Shown here: positions 33,583 through 42,795 of the stretch, piece after piece
Numbering within the stretch: position 1 is the first letter of the stretch
Layout: every line of letters starts with the position of its first letter
From: Agromyces sp. Soil535
GTDB lineage: Bacteria; Actinomycetota; Actinomycetes; Actinomycetales; Microbacteriaceae
Assembly (NCBI RefSeq): GCF_001428255.1
Contig: NZ_LMRW01000025.1
Span: forward strand, 1-64,000
DNA length: 64,000 nucleotides
Direction of reading: 5' to 3'
Notes under the pieces: generated by a model
Told to the model about the DNA's origin: nothing
The model's database searches: none
What the model saw: only the letters and a program-made list of their open reading frames with translations
Made by a program: the position numbers and the translations under genes

Positions 33583-34692
33583 CTAGTGGCGCGGATTTGA
33601 AGTTGTTGGGCGGTTGGCTTTCTGGAGGATATCTTCGGCGGTCTTGGTCCACACAAATGGATGGGCTCGTTGGTTCCAGCCCTCGATGTAGGCACGGAGT
33701 TTGGCGTTGAGGTCGGGTACGGACTTGAAGACGCCGCGGCGCACGGCCTGGCGTTCGACGAGGCCGAACCAGACCTCCACGAGGTTCATCCAGGAGGCAT
33801 GGGTGGGGGTGAAGTGGACCTTGAACCGCGGGTTCACCTCCAGCCAGTCGCGGACGTTCTTGTGCTTGTGGGCGGCGTAGTTGTCCATCACCAGGTGCAG
33901 CTCGAGCGGCTGGCCGTGCTCGTCGACCGCGTCGCGGTAGGTCCGTTCGATGTGCTTGAGGAAGGCCAGGAACTCCTGGTGGCGGTGCTTGGGCTTGAGC
34001 GCCGCAGTGACTTTGCCGGTGGCGATCTCCAGGGCGGCGAACAGGGTGGTGGTGCCGTGGCGGTAGTAGTCGTGGGAGCGGCGCTCGACCTTGCCGGGCT
34101 GCATCGGCAGGATCGGCACGGAGCGGTCCAGGGCCTGGATCTGGGACTTCTCATCGATGCTGAGCACGATCGCCTTCGCGGGGATGTCGGCGTGGGTGCC
34201 GAGGTAGAGCCCGCAGATGTCGGTGACCTTCCCGACCAGCTCGGGATCGGTGGAGAAACGGAACGACTCCGCCTTCCATGGCTTGATCCCATAGGCCCGC
34301 CACGCGCGAGCGACCGTGGTGTTGCCGATCTTCAACTGCCCCGCCAGCAGCCGGGTTGACCAGTGGGTCACCCCCAGCTTCTTCGGTGGCGGGGTGAGTG
34401 TCGCGGTCACGATCGCGGCATGGTCCAGCTCCCGGGGACGGCCTGAGCGCTCCTGATCCTCCAGCCCAGCCAGCCCGAGCTCCTCATAGCGTGCCCGCCA
34501 CTGGATCACTGTGGTCGGCGAGGCCGCGACCCGATGCGCGATCTCCCGGTTCCCGACCCCGTCGGCGGCCAGCAGGATCATCCGCGCCCGCTTGACCAAC
34601 CCCGACCTCACCGAGCGTGACCGCAGCCAGGACTCCAACTTCTCCCGGTCGCCGTCGCGCAGCGCCAACGCCGGGGCAGGACGATTCGCCAT
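33583..34692 (-). CDS. IS630-family transposase
   Basis: A 369-residue DDE transposase. N-terminal HTH domains (VGNREIAHRVAASPTTVIQW) are followed by a helicase-like HTH and a catalytic core with LSIDEKSQIQ (first Asp), HLVMDNYAAHKH (second Asp) and NLVEVWFG (Glu). Full length and uninterrupted. Its TAG stop uses the TA of the target duplication. Confidence 0.95.
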   Translation of the reverse strand: MANRPAPALALRDGDREKLESWLRSRSVRSGLVKRARMILLAADGVGNREIAHRVAASPTTVIQWRARYEELGLAGLEDQERSGRPRELDHAAIVTATLTPPPKKLGVTHWSTRLLAGQLKIGNTTVARAWRAYGIKPWKAESFRFSTDPELVGKVTDICGLYLGTHADIPAKAIVLSIDEKSQIQALDRSVPILPMQPGKVERRSHDYYRHGTTTLFAALEIATGKVTAALKPKHRHQEFLAFLKHIERTYRDAVDEHGQPLELHLVMDNYAAHKHKNVRDWLEVNPRFKVHFTPTHASWMNLVEVWFGLVERQAVRRGVFKSVPDLNAKLRAYIEGWNQRAHPFVWTKTAEDILQKANRPTTSNPRH

Positions 34693-34744
34693 GCCCTCAT
34701 GATTTCGAACACAACCGTTCAGAAACTAACGACACGCGACACTA
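33584..34744 (-). mobile_element. IS630-family insertion sequence, intact copy
   Basis: TA dinucleotides at 33584-33585 and 34743-34744 flank about 1,157 bp. The ends share TAGTGxCGCG in inverted order (33584 onward versus the complement of 34744 inward). TA duplication and a single DDE gene fill the expectations for IS630/Tc1-mariner elements. It is inverted relative to the relic at 26812. Confidence 0.85.
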
Positions 34745-35287
34745 GCCTCGCCGGACCATCCGGAGGATCATCCCGCCGATCGCCGACTGGCTGCTCGCGA
34801 AGTAGTGGTGCTTCGGAAGATCATCCGTGGCGTCCGCCTCCCGGAGTCGGTAGTAGATGTGCCGCTGCACGGGCGGCAGCTCGTCTTGGCGCTCGAAGTT
34901 GCCGCTGGGGATGAAGTACGTCTTCGTGGGGCCGGATCCGATCGACTCGATGAACGGCTGGCCGCACTCATTGCACCGTGCGCGGTCGAGATCTGCGCAC
35001 TTCGCGAAGCGTCCCTTGTCGGGGTGCCCGAACCGCGAGCCCCGCCCGTGTGCGAAGCCCGGGGGCAGGAGGCGGGGTCGCTTGGACGTCGCGTGATCCG
35101 CGTGGACTGTGACGTGTGCCGCGCGCACCATGGTGACGTCGGTGGACGGCTTGCCCATGAACTCCTGGCAGTACAGGCAGTGGCAGGTGAACCGCTGCGT
35201 CGGCACCACGCTCAGCTCGAACGTGTTCGCGCCGCAGGCGCACGAGCCGCGCATCATGGTTGTGGTTGGTGTGGTGTCGGTTGACAT
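34742..35287 (-). CDS. GFA/CENP-V-fold zinc protein
   Basis: A 181-residue protein of the glutathione-dependent formaldehyde-activating (GFA/Mss4-like) fold. The zinc ligands are seen as GSCACG, FTCHCLYC and ARCNECGQPF. Many members are not true formaldehyde enzymes, so the function stays open. I chose ATG 35287, preceded by GGAGCGAGA. The IS630 insertion abuts the stop codon without changing it. It is upstream, on the same strand, of nothing else; its left neighbour is the IS. Confidence 0.8.
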   Translation of the reverse strand: MSTDTTPTTTMMRGSCACGANTFELSVVPTQRFTCHCLYCQEFMGKPSTDVTMVRAAHVTVHADHATSKRPRLLPPGFAHGRGSRFGHPDKGRFAKCADLDRARCNECGQPFIESIGSGPTKTYFIPSGNFERQDELPPVQRHIYYRLREADATDDLPKHHYFASSQSAIGGMILRMVRRG

Positions 35288-35364
35288 GAGCTCTCGCTCC
35301 ATTCTGTGTTGGTCGTGGTGATGGGCGTCGGCGGAAGCCGACGCACGCCTCGTATCGGACGCGC

Positions 35365-36794
35365 TCATCGAAGAAAGACGTTGAGGATCGCATCGGCGCG
35401 CCGACCGAATGGGGCGTGCAGGAGGTTTGTGCTGTTCCAGCGACCCTGCACGAAGATGCCCTTGGGGTGGCTCAGCGTCCGGAAGCCTTCGACGCCGTGG
35501 TACTTGCCCATGCCGCTTGCTCCGACGCCGCCGAACGGAAGGTCGTCCTGCCCGACGTGCATGATCGTTCCATTGATGGTGACATTGCCCGACGTCGTAC
35601 GATTCAGGACCTTGCGCCGGTCGGCATCATCTCTTCCGAAGTAGTAGAGCGCCAGTGGTCTCGGCCGTGCGTTCACGAAGTCGATCGCGTCATCGATATC
35701 TCGATACGGGAAGATCGGCAGGATCGGGCCGAAGATCTCCTCGTGGGCGATGCGCATCTCGTCCGTGACGCCGAGCACGACGGTCGGCGCAAGCGTGTGG
35801 GGGCGGCGGGACGCGTCGCCGGGCCTGTTGCCGACCTCGATGATCCGTGCTCCATGGGCGCGAGCATCGTCGATCAGCCCGTTCAGTTCTGCATACTGCT
35901 GGTCATTGACGATGGACGTGTAGTCGATGCTCGTCGGGCCATCGGGGTAGGCGGTCCTTACCAGCCTGTCGTAGCTCCTGATGAAGGAATCGACCTCGGA
36001 TTCGTGGACCAGGGCGTAATCGGGGGCGATGCAGGTCTGCCCGCCGCTGAGCAGTTTGCCGAAGACGATGTTGGAGACCGCGCGGTCGTGCACGTGACCC
36101 TTCGCTACGATCGACGGCGACTTGCCACCGAGCTCCAGCGTGACCGGCACGAGATGCTCGCTCGCCGCCTTCATGACGGATTTCCCGACCGCGGTACTTC
36201 CCGTGAAGACGAGATGATCGAACGGCAGCGCGGAGAATGCCGAACCGTCACCGCTGACGACGGTCACCTGTTCTGCTGGGAATGTCTCACTCACCATCGC
36301 CGCGAGCACTGTATTCGTTCGCGGCGCGAACTTGGACGGCTTGAGCATCACTCGGTTGCCAGCGGCGATTGCGGTGACCACCGGCAACAGCGACAAGTTG
36401 ACGGGGTAGTTCCACGGTGAGATGACGCCGACCACACCAAGGGGCTGGTATTCGACGTGGTTGCTTCCGGCGCGCATGTGCAAGGCGTCCGACGACGGGT
36501 CGGGCGCATGAACCTGGGAAGGTTGCGCTTCAGGTAGTCGATGCCCTGCACAACGCCGGCGATTTCCATCATCGCTGTCTCATGTCGCGAGCGATTGCCG
36601 AAATCGGTGTTGATCGCCTCTTCGATGGCGTTCCGCCGGGCCAGCAACGCGGACTTGAACGCGCTCAGATCCTGCTGCCGTTTCGCGAGCGATGGCGCTC
36701 CGTCGCGGAGGAAGGCGGCGCGCTGAACAGCGAGGATGTTGCCGAAGAGCTCCGCATCTGTGATCTGTGGTGTGGCTTCTCTCGTGAGAGTCAT
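35365..36794 (-). pseudogene. calB: coniferyl aldehyde dehydrogenase-like gene with one frameshift
   Basis: An ALDH of the coniferyl-aldehyde (CalB) group in two frames. ATG 36794 (AAGGAG upstream) runs through TDAELFGNILAVQRAAFLRDG to NLPRFMRPTRR. The second frame, entered near 36490, continues HMRAGSNHVEYQPLGVVGVISPWNYP, with Glu in LELGGKS and the catalytic Cys in SGGQTCIAP, to 35365. Loss of one base near 36490-36505 explains the break. Intact it would be about 476 residues and would oxidise phenylpropanoid or aliphatic aldehydes with NAD. Confidence 0.82.
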
Positions 36795-36842
36795 GGTCTG
36801 CTCCTTGATGGTGTGGGTGGACATGGGTGAACGTGCGAGCCG

Positions 36843-37640
36843 CTAGACGTGCGCTGCGGGTCGCGAAATCCGGCCCATCACCTGCGCGACCATGCGGCGC
36901 GGCAGGAGCTTGCTGACGAGGGCGAGCGGTCGGCCGTTGGTCACGACCGACGGTGGTGCGGATCGACGGTCGAGGGTCTCGAGCGCGATTCGCACGACGT
37001 GTTGCGGCGTCGCGCGGGGGGCGCCGTAGTCGGCGGATTGACTGCCGGCGGCGTCGAAGAACTCCGTCTGCATCGCACCCGGATTCACGGCGAGGACTCG
37101 GAGCTCGGATCCTCGCGCCTCCGCCCACAGCGACTCGGTGAAGTTGAGGACGAAGGCCTTGGTCGCCCCGTACACGCTGAGATATGGGGTCGGCTGGAGG
37201 CCGAGCAGGCTCGCGACGTTGATGAGTACTCCACTGCCGGCCGTCAGCGGCTCGAAGTAGGCGTGGCTCAGGTCGACGACGGAACTGACATTCAGCGCGA
37301 TCATGCTCTGGAGCCGCTCGGGATCCTCATCGCCGAACTCGTTGTGGGTGCCGAAGCCCGCGTTGTTGACCAGGCTTGTCGCCCGGATACCCCGGCCTTC
37401 GAGCTCGGCACGAAGCGTGCGGCCGGCGTCGGGCCGACCGAGATCACGGGCGATGACGGTCACCGTGACCCCGTAGGCACGGGTGAGTTCTTCGGCGAGG
37501 GCTTCGAGACGGCCTGCGCGTCGTGCGACGAGGACGAGATCGGAGCCTCGGCGAGCCAACTGGCGGGCGAATTCCGCGCCGAGGCCCGAGCTCGCTCCCG
37601 TGACGATCGTGGTCTGGGTGGTGTAATCGATTCTGCTCAT
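36843..37640 (-). CDS. short-chain dehydrogenase/reductase
   Basis: A 265-residue classical SDR: cofactor motif TGASSGLG (residues 14-21), NNAGFG, Ser in VASLLG and the YGATK catalytic pair. Start ATG 37640. It is divergent from the TetR gene, with a palindrome between. Such SDR-TetR pairs are usually autoregulated by the SDR's substrate. The substrate is unknown; the calB-like neighbour suggests alcohol/aldehyde conversion. Confidence 0.88.
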   Translation of the reverse strand: MSRIDYTTQTTIVTGASSGLGAEFARQLARRGSDLVLVARRAGRLEALAEELTRAYGVTVTVIARDLGRPDAGRTLRAELEGRGIRATSLVNNAGFGTHNEFGDEDPERLQSMIALNVSSVVDLSHAYFEPLTAGSGVLINVASLLGLQPTPYLSVYGATKAFVLNFTESLWAEARGSELRVLAVNPGAMQTEFFDAAGSQSADYGAPRATPQHVVRIALETLDRRSAPPSVVTNGRPLALVSKLLPRRMVAQVMGRISRPAAHV

Positions 37641-37660
37641 GTGTACATGGTATGCACACT

Positions 37661-37677
37661 CTTGCACGCAGTGCAAG
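37661..37677. promoter_or_regulatory. palindromic operator between SDR and TetR genes
   Basis: CTTGCACGCAGTGCAAG is a perfect 7-3-7 palindrome centred in the 72-bp divergent gap, a typical TetR-family site, likely bound by the product of 37713-38303. Confidence 0.65.
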
Positions 37678-37712
37678 CGAATGCAGCTGGTGTATTGATG
37701 TACCATCAGTGC

Positions 37713-38303
37713 ATGAGAACTTCACCCGTACCGCTTCGCGAACAGACACGCGCCGTGATGCGCTCGCTTATCGCGCAGACCGCCATGGATCTGTTTGCCG
37801 AGAAGGGGTACGACGACACGACCGTGGAGGACGTCGCGGCCGCGGCCGGCATCTCTCGCCGAACACTCTTCAACTACTTCCGCAACAAGGAGGATCTGGC
37901 GCTCGGCGGCCTCACCGAACAGGGGGAGCTGATCGCTGCGCGCCTCGCCGAACGGCCCGACGACGAGAGCATCTGGGCCTCCCTGCGATCGTCGTTCGGG
38001 GTCCTGCAGGAGATCGATGCGACATTCGAACGGCGGCTGGAGATCGTGTCGCTCCTGTTCGGCAACGACTCGCTCCGGGCCGGCCACGCCGAGAAGCAGG
38101 CGCGTTGGCAGGAACTCCTCGCGCCCCTGATCGCGCCCCGGCTGCCCGAATCCGACCACCGGATGCTCAAGGCTCGAGCCATCGCGGCCACGGCGATCAC
38201 CTGCCTGCAGGCCGCCATAGAGGAATGGGTGCGCCGCCGTGGAGACGCCGACCTCTTCGACCTCTACGACGCGGCCATCGAGGCCGTGCGTCGCACTACC
38301 TGA
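37713..38303 (+). CDS. TetR-family regulator
   Basis: A 196-residue regulator with HTH TTVEDVAAAAGISRRTLFNYFRNKEDL and a variable C-terminal ligand domain. ATG 37713 starts right after the divergent promoter region. Expected to repress itself and the SDR (and perhaps calB beyond it). Confidence 0.9.
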   Translation: MRTSPVPLREQTRAVMRSLIAQTAMDLFAEKGYDDTTVEDVAAAAGISRRTLFNYFRNKEDLALGGLTEQGELIAARLAERPDDESIWASLRSSFGVLQEIDATFERRLEIVSLLFGNDSLRAGHAEKQARWQELLAPLIAPRLPESDHRMLKARAIAATAITCLQAAIEEWVRRRGDADLFDLYDAAIEAVRRTT

Positions 38304-38388
38304 TCGCGCCAACCTGGATGACTCATCGCGTCCGTGAGGTCGACGTGATGTTTCCACGGGCTCCCAGCCCGGCGGACTACCCTGAAGC

Positions 38389-40206
38389 GTGACTTCAGGC
38401 GACGCTCCGGTCGAGGTGGAGGCTCCAGAGGAGCCCGCCACGACGTTCTCCGACCTCGGCCTCGACGGCGCGGTGCTCAAGGCGCTCGACGACGTCGGCT
38501 ACGAGACGCCATCGGCGATCCAGGCCGCGACGATCCCGACGCTCCTCGCAGGCCGCGACGTCGTGGGCCTGGCGCAGACCGGCACCGGCAAGACGGCGGC
38601 CTTCGCCCTGCCGATCCTCGCGCGGCTCGACGTGTCGCAGAAGACGCCGCAGGCGCTCGTGCTCGCGCCCACCCGCGAGCTCGCGCTGCAGGTCTGCGAG
38701 GCGTTCGAGCGCTACGCCGCGCACCTGCGCGGCGTGCACATCCTGCCGGTGTACGGCGGCCAGGGCTACGGCGTGCAGCTCTCGGCCCTGCGCCGCGGCG
38801 TGCACATCGTCGTCGGCACGCCGGGCCGCATCATGGACCACCTCGACAAGGGCACGCTCGACCTCTCGGAGCTGAAGTACCTCGTGCTCGACGAGGCAGA
38901 CGAGATGCTGAAGATGGGCTTCGCAGAGGACGTCGAGACGATCCTCGCGGATACCCCCGACGACAAGCAGGTCGCCCTGTTCTCGGCGACCATGCCGGCT
39001 GCGATCCGTCGCATGTCGAAGCAGTACCTGCACGACCCCGAAGAGATCACAGTCAAGACGAAGACGCAGACGTCGGCGAACATCGCGCAGCGCTACCTGG
39101 TGGTCTCGTACGCGCAGAAGGTCGACGCCCTCACCCGCATCCTCGAGGTCGAGAACTTCGAGGGCATGATCGTCTTCGTCCGCACCAAGAACGTCACCGA
39201 GGAGCTCGCAGAGAAGCTCCGCGCCCGCGGCTATTCGGCCGCCGCGATCAACGGCGACATCGCCCAGGTGCAGCGCGAGCGCACGGTCAACCAGTTGAAG
39301 TCGGGCAAGCTCGACATTCTGGTGGCCACGGATGTCGCGGCGCGCGGCCTCGACGTGGAGCGCATCAGCCACGTGGTGAACTTCGACATCCCCTCCGACA
39401 GCGAGCCGTACGTGCACCGCATCGGGCGTACCGGGCGTGCGGGACGCACCGGCGACGCGATCAGCTTCGTCACCCCGCGCGAGCGGGGACTCCTCGCGCG
39501 GATCGAGAAGGCCACGCGCCAGCCGCTCATCCACATGCAACTGCCGAGCGTGGACGAGGTGAACGTCACTCGTCTTGCCCGGTTCGACGACCGCATCTCC
39601 GAGGCGCTCGCCAAGGCGGATCGCATCGAGGGCTTCCGCGACATCGTCGCGCACTACATGCGGCACCACGACGTGCCCGAGGTGGATGTCGCCGCGGCGC
39701 TCGCCATCGTCGCGCAGGGGGAGTCGCCATTGCTGCTCGAGCCGGAGCCCGAGCGGCCGGAGCGGGTCGAGCGCGGTGAGCGGCGGGAGCGCGGCCCCCG
39801 CGAGCGGGACGAACGTGGGGAGCGCGACGGGCGGCGCGAACGCGATGGGCGCCCCGACCGCCGTCGCCAGGGCGACACGTCCATGGCCACCTACCGCATC
39901 GCGGTCGGGCGACGCCACAAGGTCGAGCCGCGGCAGATCGTCGGCGCGCTCGCCAACGAGGGCGGCCTCAGCCGAGACGACTTCGGGGCGATCCAGATCC
40001 GGCCCGAGTTCTCGCTCGTCGAGCTGCCCGCCGACCTCTCGGCAGAGACGCTCGCGCGGCTCGACGACACCCGCATCTCCGGACGGCGCATCGACCTGCG
40101 CCTCGATCGCGGCGGCCCGAGTCGCCGGGCAGCGGGCCGGGGCGGCGACGTCGGCGCCGCAGCATCCGACGAGAAGCCCTACCGGAAGCCCCGCCACAAG
40201 AGCTGA
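38389..40206 (+). CDS. deaD: DEAD-box ATP-dependent RNA helicase with DbpA-type RNA-binding domain
   Basis: 605 residues. Q-motif FSDLGLDGAVLKALDDVGYETPSAIQ-type start, Walker A AQTGTGKT, DEAD box VLDEADEML, SAT motif and HRIGRTGRAGR are all intact. An Arg/Glu-rich linker (about 450-500) leads to a DbpA-like RNA-binding domain (RIAVGRRHKVEPRQIVGALANE). The family unwinds structured RNA in ribosome assembly and mRNA turnover, often in cold adaptation. GTG start at 38389. Confidence 0.93.
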   Translation: MTSGDAPVEVEAPEEPATTFSDLGLDGAVLKALDDVGYETPSAIQAATIPTLLAGRDVVGLAQTGTGKTAAFALPILARLDVSQKTPQALVLAPTRELALQVCEAFERYAAHLRGVHILPVYGGQGYGVQLSALRRGVHIVVGTPGRIMDHLDKGTLDLSELKYLVLDEADEMLKMGFAEDVETILADTPDDKQVALFSATMPAAIRRMSKQYLHDPEEITVKTKTQTSANIAQRYLVVSYAQKVDALTRILEVENFEGMIVFVRTKNVTEELAEKLRARGYSAAAINGDIAQVQRERTVNQLKSGKLDILVATDVAARGLDVERISHVVNFDIPSDSEPYVHRIGRTGRAGRTGDAISFVTPRERGLLARIEKATRQPLIHMQLPSVDEVNVTRLARFDDRISEALAKADRIEGFRDIVAHYMRHHDVPEVDVAAALAIVAQGESPLLLEPEPERPERVERGERRERGPRERDERGERDGRRERDGRPDRRRQGDTSMATYRIAVGRRHKVEPRQIVGALANEGGLSRDDFGAIQIRPEFSLVELPADLSAETLARLDDTRISGRRIDLRLDRGGPSRRAAGRGGDVGAAASDEKPYRKPRHKS

Positions 40207-40214
40207 GCACGAGA

Positions 40215-40718
40215 CTACGCTTCGGTGTCGTCGGACCCACCCGATCCATCAGGGGCGGATGCGTCGCGCGTCCCCCTGTACATGAGCCTCGTGTACCCGG
40301 CGGAATGCACGGCGACTGCGAGCACACTCGCCACCAGCACCCCGACGCCGGCCATCCACGTGACATGCCAGAATCCCGCGACGATGCCGGTGAACGCGAA
40401 GAACACCGCGACGCTCTGCGCGATGGTCACGAGCTTCGATCCCGACGCGTGCCGCTCGAAGGCCTCCTGGTGCGTGACCAGCACCAGCCCCGCGAGGAGC
40501 GGAATGGCGATGGAGAAGGCGACGACGCAGATCAGCGAGGAGACGTCGAGCGAGGTCGCCGTGAGAAACGGCTGCACCATGACGATGCCGATGCCGATGA
40601 GCCCGCCGTACATCACGTTGTTCTGGCGGATCCACTCCTGCTCGAGCCCGGGCCGCCGACTCCACGCCGCCCACTTCTGTTCGTCCTCGTCCACGGTCGC
40701 CTCCCGGTCATGCTGCAT
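40215..40718 (-). CDS. four-span membrane protein of unknown function
   Basis: 167 residues with a charged N-terminus and four hydrophobic segments (about 37-53, 59-83, 95-113, 119-140). Convergent with the helicase, 8 bp between stops. No family recognised with confidence. Confidence 0.75.
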   Translation of the reverse strand: MQHDREATVDEDEQKWAAWSRRPGLEQEWIRQNNVMYGGLIGIGIVMVQPFLTATSLDVSSLICVVAFSIAIPLLAGLVLVTHQEAFERHASGSKLVTIAQSVAVFFAFTGIVAGFWHVTWMAGVGVLVASVLAVAVHSAGYTRLMYRGTRDASAPDGSGGSDDTEA

Positions 40719-40894
40719 GGCGTGGGACCGGAGCCTAGCAGGCGGCGACGCACTGCTCGCGGCGGCAAGGATGACCGCCGGCAGCCGCTCTCAGGATGGT
40801 GAACATGCGTCATCCTCGCGTTCCGCCTATCCTCGTATGGTGTCCCGCCCCCCGAACCGGGGTGACGGGCTGGATCCATGAGGCGAGGTGAGAC

Positions 40895-41503
40895 GTGTCC
40901 GAGGGAGATCAGCCCGGCGAGCCGAAGCAGGAGTTCGGCGAGCTGATACAGCAGCCCCGCGATCCGGTGCAGCAATCCGACGAGCCGATGCGCCGAACCC
41001 GCGGCCGCCACGCCGAGCCGGCAGCGGCTCCCTCAGGAGACGGATGGCGCGCACGAGTGGCCTCCGTCCTGGCGCCGGTCGTGGCATCCGCCGAGCCCCG
41101 CATCGCTGCGACGGCAGCGTGGCTGTTCGAGCGTCGCATGCACGTGCTGATCGTCTCGGCGACAGTGGCGACCATCGCGATGCTCGGCGGCACGTTCGCG
41201 CTGATCTCGTTCGCAGGGGCACAGCAGCCGGAGGACGAGGCCACGAGGGTCCTCGACACCTCGAGGCCGACGTCGACCGATCCCGACGACTCGAACACGT
41301 ACGCCCCCATCCTTCCGAGCCCCGGCCCCACGCCCACGCTCAAGCCCGGCACGCCGACGCCGACGCCGTCGCCGACCGACGACCCCGACACGCCGGTCGA
41401 GGATGCGCCGACGCAACCGTCGACGGAACCCACCCCCACAGAGGAACCGCGCCGGGAGACCGCGCCCGGCGCGACGAACCGGCCCGACAAGCCGAAGGAC
41501 TGA
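40895..41503 (+). CDS. single-span protein with Thr/Pro-rich extracellular tail
   Basis: 202 residues: hydrophilic Gln-rich cytoplasmic N-terminus, one membrane span at about 83-108 (MHVLIVSATVATIAMLGGTF), then an external tail rich in Thr, Pro, Glu and Asp (PTPTLKPGTPTPTPSPTDD), as in wall-spanning actinobacterial proteins. GTG 40895 after GAGGTGAGAC. Function unknown. Confidence 0.75.
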   Translation: MSEGDQPGEPKQEFGELIQQPRDPVQQSDEPMRRTRGRHAEPAAAPSGDGWRARVASVLAPVVASAEPRIAATAAWLFERRMHVLIVSATVATIAMLGGTFALISFAGAQQPEDEATRVLDTSRPTSTDPDDSNTYAPILPSPGPTPTLKPGTPTPTPSPTDDPDTPVEDAPTQPSTEPTPTEEPRRETAPGATNRPDKPKD

Positions 41504-41616
41504 ACGGGGGTGTCGAGACGCGTCCGGATTTCGAGACAGCCGCTGGCGCGGCTCCTCAATCCGGGCGCTCCTCAACCCGCAGAGCCGGCGACGGATGCTG
41601 CGTCGCGCTGTGCTCG

Positions 41617-42621
41617 TCAGAGCCATCTCTTGAACTTGAACACGCCGTAGAGCCCGAGGCCGAGCAGGGCCATCATGCCGAGCGCGAACGGATAGCCGAG
41701 CGTCCAGTGGAGCTCGGGCATCTCGTCGAAGTTCATGCCGTAGACCGTGCCGATCAGCGTCGGGGCGAAGATGATCGCCGCCCACGACGAGATCTTCTTG
41801 ATCTCGTTGTTCTGGGCGAGGCTCGTGTCGGTCTGGCGTCGCGCCACGAGGGCGGAGTGCACCGTGAGCGCGTTGTCGAGGATCGCCCGGAACGAGTCCA
41901 CCCGCTCGTTGATGCGGATGGCGTGGTCGAGCACGTCGCGCAGTGACCGCTGCAACTCGACGTCGACCTGGTACTTCTCGGACCCGCGCCGCAGCCACTC
42001 GAGCATTCCCGCGAGCGGCTTCACCGCCCGCTGGAAGTTGATCACCTCCCGGGAGAGCTCGTAGATGCGCCGGGAGAGCAGGTCGTCGTCGCTGTCGCCG
42101 AAGAGCTGGTCCTCGATCTCGTCGATGTCGTTCTCGAGGCCGGCCACGACCGGTTCGTACTCGTCGACGACCTCGTCGAGGATGGCGTACAGCACGGCCT
42201 CGGGGCCCATCGCGAGCAGGTCGGGGTTGGACTCCATCCGCCGGCGCACCGACGCGAGACTGGGTGACTCGGCGTGCCGGATGGTGACGACGAAGTCGGG
42301 TCCGACGAACAGGTGCAGCTCACCGAACTCCACGGACTCCGACTCGTCGCGGTACCGCGCCGGTCGCAGCACCGCGAACAGGGTGTCGCCGTAGCGCTCG
42401 AGCTTCGAACGCTGGTGCCCGGTCAGGGCGTCTTCGACGGCCAACGGGTGCAGGTCGAACTCGCGGGCGACCGAGGCGACCTCCTGCGGGCTGGGGCGGT
42501 AGAGGCCGATCCATGCGAGGCCTTCATGGTCGTCCATGAGGCGGTAGGTGTCGTCGAGGTTCTTCGGCGTCTCGAGGCGACGTCCATCGACGTACACGCC
42601 GTTGTCGACCAGTGGGCACAT
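41617..42621 (-). CDS. corA: CorA-family magnesium/cobalt transporter
   Basis: 334 residues: soluble N-terminal funnel domain, long helices, and two C-terminal spans with the signature YGMNFDEMPEL at the pore entrance and the basic end KFKRWL. Forms a pentameric Mg2+ channel. A possible 21-codon leader ORF lies upstream on the same strand (42730-42795). Confidence 0.93.
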   Translation of the reverse strand: MCPLVDNGVYVDGRRLETPKNLDDTYRLMDDHEGLAWIGLYRPSPQEVASVAREFDLHPLAVEDALTGHQRSKLERYGDTLFAVLRPARYRDESESVEFGELHLFVGPDFVVTIRHAESPSLASVRRRMESNPDLLAMGPEAVLYAILDEVVDEYEPVVAGLENDIDEIEDQLFGDSDDDLLSRRIYELSREVINFQRAVKPLAGMLEWLRRGSEKYQVDVELQRSLRDVLDHAIRINERVDSFRAILDNALTVHSALVARRQTDTSLAQNNEIKKISSWAAIIFAPTLIGTVYGMNFDEMPELHWTLGYPFALGMMALLGLGLYGVFKFKRWL

Positions 42622-42729
42622 GGGGGTTCCGTTCTCGCAGGCGCCGGTGGCGGCGCAGAGACAGCAGGCAGTGTCGGATGACGCCGCACGAGGCTGCGAG
42701 AGGAACCGGTCCGTCGAGGCGAGCCGAGC

Positions 42730-42795
42730 TCAGCGACGGCGGGAACGGATGCGCGACGCAGCGAGGGTTGCGGCGCCGGTACTATCGTCGGACAT
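42730..42795 (-). CDS. possible 21-residue leader peptide upstream of corA
   Basis: ATG 42795 is preceded by the strong ribosome site GGAGGTGAGGGCG. The frame reads MSDDSTGAATLAASRIRSRRR and stops at 42730, 108 bases before corA. The ribosome site is better than that of most full genes here, and the arginine-rich end could stall ribosomes. No homologue is known to me. Confidence 0.4.
   Translation of the reverse strand: MSDDSTGAATLAASRIRSRRR

Noticed and set aside
31539-33695. 718-codon form of the kinase-like protein
   Set aside because: Its first about 190 residues run through an IS630 end and a DUF309 relic, with no leader, membrane segment or ribosome site; the GTG at 33116 fits better.
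38395-40197. 600-codon reverse frame opposite the DEAD-box helicase
   Set aside because: Pure antisense shadow: Leu/Val/His/Asp-rich composition, no ribosome site, while the forward frame holds every helicase motif.
41330-41480. Thr-Pro repeat tract as a possible CRISPR-like or satellite array
   Set aside because: The repeats are irregular at DNA level and explained by the Thr/Pro-rich tail of the 40895-41503 protein.
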